DNA from: a virus
Direction: 5' to 3' (one strand)
DNA: 20,961 nucleotides
IMG/VR virus record: IMGVR_UViG_3300035016_000050
Coordinates: 1 to 20,961 of that record
Below the pieces are notes generated by a model. That model saw only the letters and a list, made by a program, of their open reading frames with translations, had not been told where the DNA came from and made no database searches. Position numbers and translations under genes: made by a program. Below, piece by piece: positions 15,571 through 20,841 of the stretch (position 1 is the first letter of the stretch; the number at the start of each line of letters is the position of its first letter).

Positions 15571-15599
15571 AAGCTACCAAACCACCGTCACGGTGTCAA
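15571..15599 (-). promoter_or_regulatory. Candidate promoter of the GTA operon
   Basis: On the minus strand TTGACA (15594-15599) and TAGCTT (15571-15576) are separated by exactly 17 nt. The -35 matches the consensus; the -10 is weak, which is common in alphaproteobacteria. The predicted start would leave a leader of roughly 90 nt before the small terminase ATG at 15474. A perfect 13-bp palindrome overlaps the spacer. The inserted element begins only about 10 bp upstream of the -35. Confidence 0.55.
15583..15595. promoter_or_regulatory. Operator-like palindrome in the GTA promoter
   Basis: CACCGT-C-ACGGTG is a perfect inverted repeat with 6-bp arms. It overlaps the promoter spacer and touches the -35 box, a position where a dimeric regulator would block RNA polymerase. 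The regulator is unknown. Confidence 0.4.
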
Positions 15600-15601
15600 G
15601 G

Positions 15602-15609
15602 ATTATTTT
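15602..15609. repeat. Left 8-bp target-site duplication (ATTATTTT)
   Basis: ATTATTTT directly abuts the left inverted repeat of the IS1595-type element. The same eight bases abut the right inverted repeat at 19158-19165. An 8-bp duplication is the usual size for IS1595-family insertion. Confidence 0.88.
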
Positions 15610-15632
15610 CCTAATTATATACGTGACAAAGC
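15610..15632 (+). repeat. Left terminal inverted repeat of element 1
   Basis: The 23 bases starting CCTAATTATATAC and ending GTGACAAAGC are the exact reverse complement of 19135-19157. The next base on the inside also pairs (A at 15633, T at 19134), after which the similarity stops. Confidence 0.9.
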
Positions 15633-15651
15633 AAACCGAAATCGCTAGTGT
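15623..15651 (+). promoter_or_regulatory. Inward promoter partly inside the left repeat
   Basis: GTGACA (15623-15628) lies within the terminal repeat, followed after 17 nt by TAGTGT (15646-15651). The same arrangement, GTGACA-17-TAGAAA, occurs at the right end before the transposase. The sequences between differ, so the kept spacing suggests function. It would read into the ORF at 15676. Confidence 0.4.
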
Positions 15652-15675
15652 TCGAGCCGACAGGCCGGCGCTCCG

Positions 15676-15828
15676 ATGGCCATCTCTCCTGATCGAGAGA
15701 GGGAGTTGGTCAGAATGATTTCTGCGAAGATCAGCGACTGGGAGTGGTCATCGGAGTTGGCCGACGACCTCGCGCAAGAGGTTTTGCATATCGTGCTCTC
15801 CGAGATGGCCGTTAACGATCTCCGCTAG
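15676..15828 (+). CDS. Small hypothetical protein at the left end of element 1
   Basis: A 50-residue ORF (MAISPDRERELVRMISAKISDWEWS...) starts 66 bp inside the left end of the element. It is acidic and predicted helical, with an SDWEW segment. It converges on the HEPN-like gene and overlaps its 3' end by 81 bp. No clear ribosome site precedes the ATG at 15676; an internal ATG at 15715 has GGGAG upstream and would give 37 residues. The second element has a plus-strand ORF at the same place that also overlaps the convergent cargo gene, which is the best support for this one. No family is recognised. Confidence 0.4.
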   Translation: MAISPDRERELVRMISAKISDWEWSSELADDLAQEVLHIVLSEMAVNDLR

Positions 15829-16296
15829 ATGGCCGACGAACACAGCATGCACCAAGGCTTGATTGCCAAGGCTCAGGAGTTGGTCGTGCGTGAATGTGTA
15901 GCGCATACGCAGTTCCTGCCCCTTTGCACGCTTCGAGAGTAGGATTTCGACGTCGGGGCCGATGATGGCGCTGTCCATGTCCTTGATTAGTCCGTGCGCG
16001 AGCGCATTCCGACCGTCCGCGAGAAAATCTACCCTGTCCATTACGGAGTTGACGGTTTCGCTCACGAACTCCCAAGCCGGATGCTGCTTGAAGAAGCGGC
16101 GGATGAACTCCGTCTTTTTGGATAGGTTGCGCGGCTTGTCGAACCCCGCGCTGGTGTCCACGTAGTTCTCTAGGATAGCGTGAAGCAAGAGGATAGCGTG
16201 AAGCAAGCCGTTCACAGCCGCTTCTAGGACGGCCCAGGCGACGAAGATGCGTCCGATGCGGCGCGAAAACTCGTCAAAGGGGGCACCCTGTTCCAT
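15748..16296 (-). CDS. HEPN-like protein (RNALAH motif), element 1 cargo
   Basis: From the ATG at 16296 the protein has 182 residues and is nearly all alpha-helical. Residues 96-101 (FLADGRNALAHGLI) form the R-x4-H motif that defines HEPN domains, many of which are RNases in toxin and abortive-infection systems. The N-terminal IGRIFVAWAVLEAAVNGLLHAIL helix is also common in this superfamily. A TTG at 16335 with AGGG nearby would add 13 residues, so the start is uncertain. Helix one contains a doubled LLHAIL from an 18-bp tandem duplication (16173-16208). The ATG overlaps head to head with that of the TPPKP ORF (CATG). The HEPN call rests on the motif and helical pattern; catalytic activity is inferred. 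Confidence 0.65.
   Translation of the reverse strand: MEQGAPFDEFSRRIGRIFVAWAVLEAAVNGLLHAILLLHAILENYVDTSAGFDKPRNLSKKTEFIRRFFKQHPAWEFVSETVNSVMDRVDFLADGRNALAHGLIKDMDSAIIGPDVEILLSKRAKGQELRMRYTFTHDQLLSLGNQALVHAVFVGHLAEIVNGHLGEHDMQNLLREVVGQLR
16173..16208. repeat. 18-bp tandem duplication in the HEPN-like gene
   Basis: GGATAGCGTGAAGCAAGA (16173-16190) is followed at once by a copy identical at 17 of 18 bases (16191-16208). It keeps the reading frame and duplicates LLHAIL within the first long helix. Confidence 0.9.
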
Positions 16297-16459
16297 GGAA
16301 GAGTCCGAAGAAGACAATGCCGATAAGGCGTTCAACGAAACCCTGAAGCGGATGCTTCAGACGCCGCCGAAGCCGCACAAGGGCGAACCTCCTAGGCCGA
16401 AGTCCTCTTCAGATGAAGAGCCTTCCCCAACCTACCATAAGCCTGAGCGGCAAGCTTGA
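16295..16459 (+). CDS. TPPKP small charged protein, element 1
   Basis: The 54-residue protein (MEESEEDNADKAFNETLKRMLQTPPKPHKG...) has an acidic start, a short helix with the pattern D-x-A-F-x-x-x-L-K-R-M-L, then TPPKP and a disordered Pro/Lys/Glu tail. Its counterpart in the second element (20291-20452) has the same layout (DDALRRALSTPPKP). A run of Gs about 11 nt upstream could be the ribosome site. It starts inside the CATG shared with the divergent HEPN-like gene and precedes the 330-residue gene on the same strand. I recall similar short proteins in alphaproteobacteria but know no function. Recurrence in both elements suggests it belongs to the element frame and not to the variable cargo. 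Confidence 0.68.
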   Translation: MEESEEDNADKAFNETLKRMLQTPPKPHKGEPPRPKSSSDEEPSPTYHKPERQA

Positions 16460-16502
16460 TGTCGGCTGCTTAGGAGGTATGCTGCCCTGGTGGGGGTGGC
16501 GA

Positions 16503-17495
16503 ATGAGGACGCAACACGCGCGCGACATTCTGTTTCTGGACTGCCAGATTTCTGCGGAACCAGAGATGTCGCCGGTCAAGCCGATGGACTGGATAGCGGG
16601 CCAAATCCGCCAACTGGCCCAGGACGCTGGGAAGATGACCTATTGGTCGCGCGATAAGCGCCGCAAGGTCATAATTCGGGATGTCGAGATCGACGCGGAC
16701 AACCAGGTCCTGTGGCTACTTCTCTACTCAAACGATGCCGATGCCCCAGACGCATCGTTTGCTCATCTGCAAACCGACGTGCAACGAGAGGAGCCCAAGG
16801 CAGAGGGCGAGGGTAGGCCCGAAAGCGCCCACCTTGCGATTTCGCTCGAAGCGCTGCCAGACAAGCCGGGACGGCACCTGTGCTTGCTGGAAGAGGCTAA
16901 GACGCTCCCGCGTCCCCGTGTGGAGCAGTATCTCAATTTCCTTCTTCGCCAAATCCGGAAAGACGATACCGATGCGTTCCGGCACCCGGACCGAAGCGGG
17001 GAACGCGATGCGGCAGGCAATCCCAAACTTGTTCCTTACCGCAATAGCATCGAGTTGATGGGGCATTTGTCTGACGATTTCCAGACCGACATTGAGGCCG
17101 GTCAGCTTCTCGGGATAACGTTGGAAACGGGTCAACGCGACCAAATCGGATTTGGCGAGGGCAGACGGCTCATCCCAACCCGGAAGATAGTCAAACTTAC
17201 GCCGCGAGGGTCATGGAAGGATGACGCACAAGGCTTTGTGCGGGAGGCGCTTAATATGGGGCGCAGGCAAGGGCTCGAAACGGCGCGGATTGTTTTCACC
17301 TCCGCTGACAAGACATCGCACACATCTCTGCTCGATACAGAAACGGGCAACGTAATGAACGAAGGATACATCAAGAGAGTTCGACTGCATACAAAAGAGC
17401 TTTTTCTGCCCGAAGCATCAACGCAGGTTCATCTGGTTCTCAGGCAGCGGTTACTTGCGCTCATTCAATCCCACCTGCGCGAATTGCGGGGATGA
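16503..17495 (+). CDS. 330-residue protein of unknown family, element 1 cargo
   Basis: From the ATG at 16503 (GGTGGGGGTGG upstream) the protein has 330 residues, opening MRTQHARDILFLDCQ. It looks soluble and mixed alpha/beta. A central block reads ADNQVLWLLLYSNDADAPDASF, then EEPKAEGEGRPESAHLAISLE, then an RPRVEQYLNFLLRQIRK helix. The C-terminal part has a basic LIPTRKIVKLTPRG segment and ends in the helix LVLRQRLLALIQSHLREL. An in-frame start at 16413 exists but overlaps the TPPKP ORF. The next gene, a membrane protein, begins 4 bp after the stop codon, so the two are probably co-translated. I do not recognise the family. Pairing with a membrane protein in a mobile element beside a HEPN-like gene is a layout seen in defence systems; that is inference only. 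Confidence 0.78.
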   Translation: MRTQHARDILFLDCQISAEPEMSPVKPMDWIAGQIRQLAQDAGKMTYWSRDKRRKVIIRDVEIDADNQVLWLLLYSNDADAPDASFAHLQTDVQREEPKAEGEGRPESAHLAISLEALPDKPGRHLCLLEEAKTLPRPRVEQYLNFLLRQIRKDDTDAFRHPDRSGERDAAGNPKLVPYRNSIELMGHLSDDFQTDIEAGQLLGITLETGQRDQIGFGEGRRLIPTRKIVKLTPRGSWKDDAQGFVREALNMGRRQGLETARIVFTSADKTSHTSLLDTETGNVMNEGYIKRVRLHTKELFLPEASTQVHLVLRQRLLALIQSHLRELRG

Positions 17496-17499
17496 GCCG

Positions 17500-18066
17500 A
17501 TGCTTCTTTATCAGTTGCTACGTCCTCTCTCTTATATGACCATTCGGGATGCGAGTAAGTGGAAGATAGACATTCTTCTGCCAACCTTGCTCTCCATATT
17601 TCTAACACTGTCTTTCTTCTATCTACCTGAGAGGACAACCTTATTCGGGGCCAACGGCATTATCCCGCTGTTCGTTGGGTTGCTCCAAATACTTCCGGGG
17701 TTCTACTTAACAGCACTAGCTGCCGTTGCAACGTTCAACAGGCCGGACATGGATCAGTTGATGCCCAGCCCGGCACCAACGGTTAGCATCTCTGTTTCTG
17801 GTAAGAACGAAGAGATAAAGCTTACCCGCCGTCGCATGTTGGCAATGCTGTTTGGCTATCTCACGTTTATTTGCTTTACCCTCTACTTCTTGTGCATATT
17901 GAGCCAGATCGCTTCACCGACTTTAGCCGAAGCTATCGGTGAAAAGTCCCTCAATGTCGGCAGAGCTGCATTCTTGGCGATTTTCACCTTTCTCCTGGGT
18001 CAACTTATATTTATCACGATGTTTGGGTTGTATCAGCTATCTGACCGGATGCATCAACCTGACTGA
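17500..18066 (+). CDS. Four-helix membrane protein, element 1 cargo
   Basis: From the ATG at 17500 the protein has 188 residues and four clear membrane segments: about residues 23-42 (IDILLPTLLSIFLTLSFFYL), 53-77 (IIPLFVGLLQILPGFYLTALAAVA), 114-139 (MLAMLFGYLTFICFTLYFLCIL) and 155-179 (AAFLAIFTFLLGQLIFITMF). A soluble loop between helices two and three holds a basic LTRRR before helix three. GGGG lies about 8 nt upstream. It follows the 330-residue gene by 4 bp, so they likely work together, the membrane protein as anchor or as effector. It converges on the transposase gene with 45 bp between stop codons. The family is not recognised. Kiwa KwaA also has four helices, but the gene order and partner differ. 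Confidence 0.75.
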   Translation: MLLYQLLRPLSYMTIRDASKWKIDILLPTLLSIFLTLSFFYLPERTTLFGANGIIPLFVGLLQILPGFYLTALAAVATFNRPDMDQLMPSPAPTVSISVSGKNEEIKLTRRRMLAMLFGYLTFICFTLYFLCILSQIASPTLAEAIGEKSLNVGRAAFLAIFTFLLGQLIFITMFGLYQLSDRMHQPD

Positions 18067-18111
18067 CTGCTTCTCTTACGACGCTTGGCAAGCAGCCTTC
18101 GCGCCTTCTGC

Positions 18112-19095
18112 TTAGGCGTGACGGGCTTCACCAATCCGCCGATAGGTGAGGCGCTTGCCTTCGATCTTGGCGAGCAACTGGTTGTGGCGCTCTGTGTCCG
18201 TCACCTTTAGCGCCGTGCGGCGGTTGTAGCGGAAATCGAACTCGGCAAGGTAGCGGTGCAAGTGCGCTTCGCCGCAATGCTGATAGACGCCGACCATGCC
18301 GCGCTTGAAGACGGAGAACACGTTCTCAATCGTGTTGGTGTGAATGACCGTCTCGCCTTCGCGGCGGGCGTATTCCTTGGCGGTGTGCTTGACGGTGCCA
18401 TGACCGGCGAACTCGCGGCCAGTGACGGGGTAGAGGTTGCTTTCGTCGGTGTAGAGCGTGGATTTGCGGTCGGCGTTCTTCACCAGAATGTCGCGCACGG
18501 TGTCACGAGTGGCGGTCTGGACATGGAAGGTGCGGACCGAGCCGCCGCGCTCCACGAGCCCGACAACGATGCGCTTCTGCGCGCCGCCGCCCTTGCCCTT
18601 CTTCGTGTAGGGCAAGCCACGGCGCTGCGGTGAGGGCGGACGCGGCGTCTCGCGCTTGCCGATGTAGGTCTCGTCGGCCTCGACCGTCTTGCCTTCGCCG
18701 CCAAGCGGGCCGGATGAAGCAACGTCCTCCTTCATGGCTTCGCGGATGCGATGGGCCATGAACCAAGCGGTTTTGTAGGTGACGCCCAACATGCGGTGGA
18801 GCTGGTGGGCGCTCATGCCCTTCTTGCTTGAGGCAAGCAGGAAGGTGGCGAGCAGCCATTGATTGAGCGGGATTTTGGAGCGCTCGAACACGGTTCCCAC
18901 GGTGACGGTGAACTGTTCGCGGCATTCCATGCAGTTGTAGAGGCCGGGACGGTGCGCCTTGCCCGCCATCTTGCGAATGCGGGTCGGATCGATGTTGCCG
19001 CAATGAGGGCAGATTGGGCCATTCGGCCAACGCTGCGCTTCCAAATGCTCGCGGGCGGCGTTGGCGTCGGTGAAGATGGGGCTGTCGAGGCGCAT
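18112..19095 (-). CDS. IS1595-family transposase, element 1
   Basis: From the ATG at 19095 (AAGGAG 7 nt upstream) the protein has 327 residues. The N-terminal zinc ribbon has C29/C32 (CPHCG) and C55/C58 (CMEC) followed by QFTVTVGTVFERSKIPLNQW. The middle KKGMSAHQLHRMLGVTYKTAWFMAHRIREAM is typical of the family. The ISXO2-like catalytic domain shows Asp141 (EADETYIG), Asp217 (YTDES) and Glu257 in HTNTIENVFSVFKRG, followed by the usual FDFRYNRRTAL. The C-terminus GKRLTYRR is complete. All expected residues are present, and the ends and target duplication are perfect, so the element may still be active. Confidence 0.95.
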   Translation of the reverse strand: MRLDSPIFTDANAAREHLEAQRWPNGPICPHCGNIDPTRIRKMAGKAHRPGLYNCMECREQFTVTVGTVFERSKIPLNQWLLATFLLASSKKGMSAHQLHRMLGVTYKTAWFMAHRIREAMKEDVASSGPLGGEGKTVEADETYIGKRETPRPPSPQRRGLPYTKKGKGGGAQKRIVVGLVERGGSVRTFHVQTATRDTVRDILVKNADRKSTLYTDESNLYPVTGREFAGHGTVKHTAKEYARREGETVIHTNTIENVFSVFKRGMVGVYQHCGEAHLHRYLAEFDFRYNRRTALKVTDTERHNQLLAKIEGKRLTYRRIGEARHA

Positions 19096-19115
19096 CGGGG
19101 TAACTCCTTGCGACC

Positions 19116-19144
19116 TTTCTAGCACCCAGGCCGTGCTTTGTCAC
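19116..19144 (-). promoter_or_regulatory. Transposase promoter with -35 in the right repeat
   Basis: On the minus strand GTGACA (19139-19144) lies in the terminal repeat and TAGAAA (19116-19121) follows after 17 nt. The transposase AAGGAG site and the ATG at 19095 come directly after. The arrangement mirrors the left end. Confidence 0.5.
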
Positions 19145-19157
19145 GTATATAATTAGG
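19135..19157 (-). repeat. Right terminal inverted repeat of element 1
   Basis: This is the exact reverse complement of the 23 bp at 15610-15632. It is followed directly by the second copy of ATTATTTT. Confidence 0.9.
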
Positions 19158-19165
19158 ATTATTTT
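19158..19165. repeat. Right target-site duplication of element 1 (ATTATTTT)
   Basis: These eight bases equal 15602-15609. They also directly precede the left end of the second element at 19166, so element 1 is inserted flush against element 2 with only the target copy between them. Confidence 0.88.
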
Positions 19166-19251
19166 CCTAATTATATACCTACATAGCCGTTTCGATCTGC
19201 TACACGCAAGGGGCGTGACAGGCCGGCAGTCAGGGAGCAGGATGATGTTCC

Positions 19252-19572
19252 TTGGCCGAGATATTGAATGTCGAGTTCTCGCCAGAACTCATCGAAGAAT
19301 TGGCTGAGGCGCTTCATGCCGAGTTGGAGCGCCTCGATCCCACTGAAGACGAGTTCTGGCACGACCTCTCCGGCGACCGGAGGGAGTTCTATCGGCAGTG
19401 TGTCTCCGCCATTCTGCGGAAGCTAGATGCGCGGTGGCCGGGGTATATCTCCGACGACGACCCAGTAATCGGGAGTGCCAGGGCTGTTGGACTCCGAACC
19501 GAGGTCTGTGAAGAGCCTGACGCGGCCAAAGACATAGGTGGTCCCGTTGAACTCCCGAATACGCAGGGATAA
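19252..19572 (+). CDS. 106-residue hypothetical protein, element 2 cargo
   Basis: The product (AEILNVEFSPELIEELAEALHAELERLDPTEDEFWHDLSGDRREFYRQCVSAILRKLD...) has a strongly protein-like, acidic, helical first half. The only upstream start in frame is TTG at 19252; a stop codon lies three codons before it, and GGGAGCAGG lies rather far upstream, so the start is uncertain. The last 150 bp overlap the convergent HNH-like gene. It occupies the same place as the small ORF at 15676 in element 1, and the helical, acidic character is similar, though I cannot claim homology. No family is recognised. Confidence 0.5.
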   Translation: MAEILNVEFSPELIEELAEALHAELERLDPTEDEFWHDLSGDRREFYRQCVSAILRKLDARWPGYISDDDPVIGSARAVGLRTEVCEEPDAAKDIGGPVELPNTQG

Positions 19573-20292
19573 CTCGTGGCTCTTGAACGGAGTTGGGGGT
19601 TGCCTTTCAGGGTTGGCCCCAATGAGGTAAGGAGTGCAATCGGCTCTTCCCAAGATTATGTCCAATAGAAATGGGCAGAACAGGTTTAAGCCATAGTTCG
19701 CTACTGCATACGAGTGTGCGATTTTGGCTATAAATCGGGCAAACTTTCTCGTGTCCACTTGCGGATCATACGAAAACGACAGTGCGCCATCGAACCTCCA
19801 CTTTTCCATGAGTTTGGTAATGTTAGAGGGGATCATCATAGTTATGGGCTTGGCAATCCAGAACGTGACCTCATAATCTTCCGCCCACACGTCTTCTGGG
19901 CTCCCTCCGGTAAGGAGAGTGGGCCAATTCCAGACCGGAAAGGAAATGATCGAAGGATGGTCACGGACGGGAATAGCAACCTCCTCGACCCTATCGGGAT
20001 AGCGGACTAGAAGGGGAAGGGTTTCTGGAGCGTCTTTCTTGCGGCGCTTCCTTGGCACCTCAGTTGCCCTAAATTGCCAGAATTGCTTCCTGCCCACATA
20101 GCCTTCAAACCGCTTTGTGATGTCAGCGCAATCAGCGCAGCTCGCCTTGCGAAGCAGCCATTGGCCGTTGAGCATCGCAGGGACTATGTGCTCATCGGAA
20201 AGGTCGCGATAATCAGGCTTCTTGCTAGGGCGGCAGCAGTAGATGCACTGGCCAACCGGGCCAAACACCTGCATTTCGGAGAGCGGTTCCAT
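19423..20292 (-). CDS. HNH-like Cys4 zinc protein, element 2 cargo
   Basis: The 289-residue protein carries an N-terminal HNH-type zinc module: C16/C19 (QCIYCC), SDEHIVP with His35, then C52/C55 (ASCADCADITKRFE). This fits the HNH_5-like group with C-x2-C...DEHI-P...SC-x2-C...T-x-x-FE. The usual Asn after the last cysteine is Ala here, and the last catalytic His is not obvious, so nuclease activity is uncertain. The remaining 220 residues show no motif I know. A start at Met7 (MQVFGPVGQCIYC) would match related proteins well; the ATG at 20292 shares CATG with the divergent TPPKP ORF. It takes the place held by the HEPN-like gene in element 1. A role in DNA restriction or defence is plausible but inferred. 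Confidence 0.75.
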   Translation of the reverse strand: MEPLSEMQVFGPVGQCIYCCRPSKKPDYRDLSDEHIVPAMLNGQWLLRKASCADCADITKRFEGYVGRKQFWQFRATEVPRKRRKKDAPETLPLLVRYPDRVEEVAIPVRDHPSIISFPVWNWPTLLTGGSPEDVWAEDYEVTFWIAKPITMMIPSNITKLMEKWRFDGALSFSYDPQVDTRKFARFIAKIAHSYAVANYGLNLFCPFLLDIILGRADCTPYLIGANPERQPPTPFKSHELSLRIREFNGTTYVFGRVRLFTDLGSESNSPGTPDYWVVVGDIPRPPRI

Positions 20293-20452
20293 GTCAGGCC
20301 AGCGTATTGAAGACAGCGATCAGGAAGAAGTCGAGCGCCGTCGCGACGATGCCTTGCGACGCGCCCTCTCAACCCCACCGAAGCCTAAACAGGAGTCGGT
20401 GAAGCAGAAAGAGCCGAAGCCCACGAAGCCGAAGCGCGAGAAGGGCAGTTAG
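20291..20452 (+). CDS. TPPKP small charged protein, element 2
   Basis: The 53-residue protein (MSGQRIEDSDQEEVERRRDDALRRALSTPPKPKQESV...) has an acidic start, a short amphipathic helix, TPPKP and a Lys/Pro/Glu tail. GGAG lies 9 nt before the ATG, within the divergent HNH-like gene. It resembles the ORF at 16295-16459 in pattern and in position. Its stop codon overlaps by 4 bp that of the convergent 105-residue gene. The function is unknown; short basic tails of this kind could bind nucleic acid or a protein partner. Confidence 0.65.
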   Translation: MSGQRIEDSDQEEVERRRDDALRRALSTPPKPKQESVKQKEPKPTKPKREKGS

Positions 20453-20766
20453 TGTGATCCTGCGCGCGGATTGCTGCCCCCGGATACACCAAGCGCTTCT
20501 TCAAGCTCCTGAAACAATCTCTCTGCGCGCATTTGCGTTAGCTCTTTCCAACGCTGCCCGCCCTGGGGGTCATCCGGATTTGGCGTGGATCGCGCGAGAG
20601 CCCCTAATACCTGGCCTCTCAGGCTTTCTAGAAACTCCGGCCCCACCTTCTTCGTCATGTTCAGGAGGAGAACCTGCATGATGACGCGATTAACAGCTTG
20701 ATCAGCGGTCAACTCGGCAAGAGCAAGTTCAATTTGCCGTTGCGTGTCTTGGATACGCGTGGACAT
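20449..20766 (-). CDS. 105-residue hypothetical protein, element 2 cargo
   Basis: The protein (MSTRIQDTQRQIELALAELTADQAVNRVIMQVLLLNMTKKVGPEFLESL...) is helical with no membrane segment. AGGGAG lies 4 nt before the ATG, which supports the start. A later helix reads WKELTQMRAERLFQELEEALG. It follows the transposase remnant on the same strand by about 30 bp, so it may once have been expressed with the transposase. Element 1 has no counterpart at this position. No family is recognised. Confidence 0.65.
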   Translation of the reverse strand: MSTRIQDTQRQIELALAELTADQAVNRVIMQVLLLNMTKKVGPEFLESLRGQVLGALARSTPNPDDPQGGQRWKELTQMRAERLFQELEEALGVSGGSNPRAGSH

Positions 20767-20825
20767 GCCGCTCCCTTTTCGTTGAGGCCAGAGCCTAACG
20801 CTTCTTTCGCCAGCGGAGAAAGGCC

Positions 20826-20841
20826 CGCGCCTTCTGCTTAG
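20826..20841 (-). pseudogene. Remnant of the element 2 transposase 3' end
   Basis: CTAAGCAGAAGGCGCG on the minus strand is identical to 18100-18115, where its TAA is the transposase stop codon. Only this tail of the element 2 transposase is in view; an IS5-family sequence begins directly upstream of the stop codon. A 21-residue ORF (20795-20860, MSFESDSKQKARAF...) spans this junction but looks like an accident of it. Confidence 0.5.

Larger units (their letters stand above)
15610..19157. mobile_element. Cargo-bearing IS1595-family element (element 1)
   Basis: This 3.5-kb unit is delimited by perfect 23-bp terminal inverted repeats beginning CCTAATTATATAC and by an 8-bp direct repeat ATTATTTT on both sides. 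An IS1595-type transposase lies at the right end on the minus strand. Between it and the left end are five cargo ORFs: a 50-residue ORF, a HEPN-like protein, a TPPKP small protein, a 330-residue protein and a four-helix membrane protein. The DNA is visibly less GC-rich than the GTA genes. Perfect ends and duplication suggest recent insertion. Passenger genes are known for some IS1595-family groups; this particular cargo set is not one I recognise. Confidence 0.9.
19166..20841. mobile_element. Second IS1595-type cargo element, interrupted (element 2)
   Basis: The left end begins CCTAATTATATACCTACA, matching the first 13 bases of the element 1 ends exactly and the rest imperfectly. GACAGGCCGGC occurs about 50 bp inside the left end in both elements (15659 and 19217). 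The interior has the same layout: a plus-strand ORF at the left, a minus-strand nuclease-like gene, a divergent TPPKP ORF sharing CATG, then minus-strand genes towards the right. CTAAGCAGAAGGCGCG, which in element 1 spans the transposase stop codon (18100-18115), recurs at 20826-20841. The transposase body is missing from the window because an IS5-family element adjoins at that point. The right end is not in view. Confidence 0.72.

Noticed and set aside
16503-18066. Kiwa defence system
   Set aside because: A four-helix membrane protein is present, but the order is reversed and the 330-residue partner does not look like KwaB (DUF4868) to me.
18060-18120. C-terminal extension of the element 1 transposase by frameshift (PKQKARRLLAKRRK in another frame)
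   Set aside because: The transposase already ends with the normal GKRLTYRR C-terminus. The stop codon and the bases after it are shared with element 2, so this is better explained as conserved DNA around the stop.
18256-18633. Plus-strand ORF inside the IS1595 transposase
   Set aside because: It is a shadow frame of the transposase, without a ribosome site or family resemblance.
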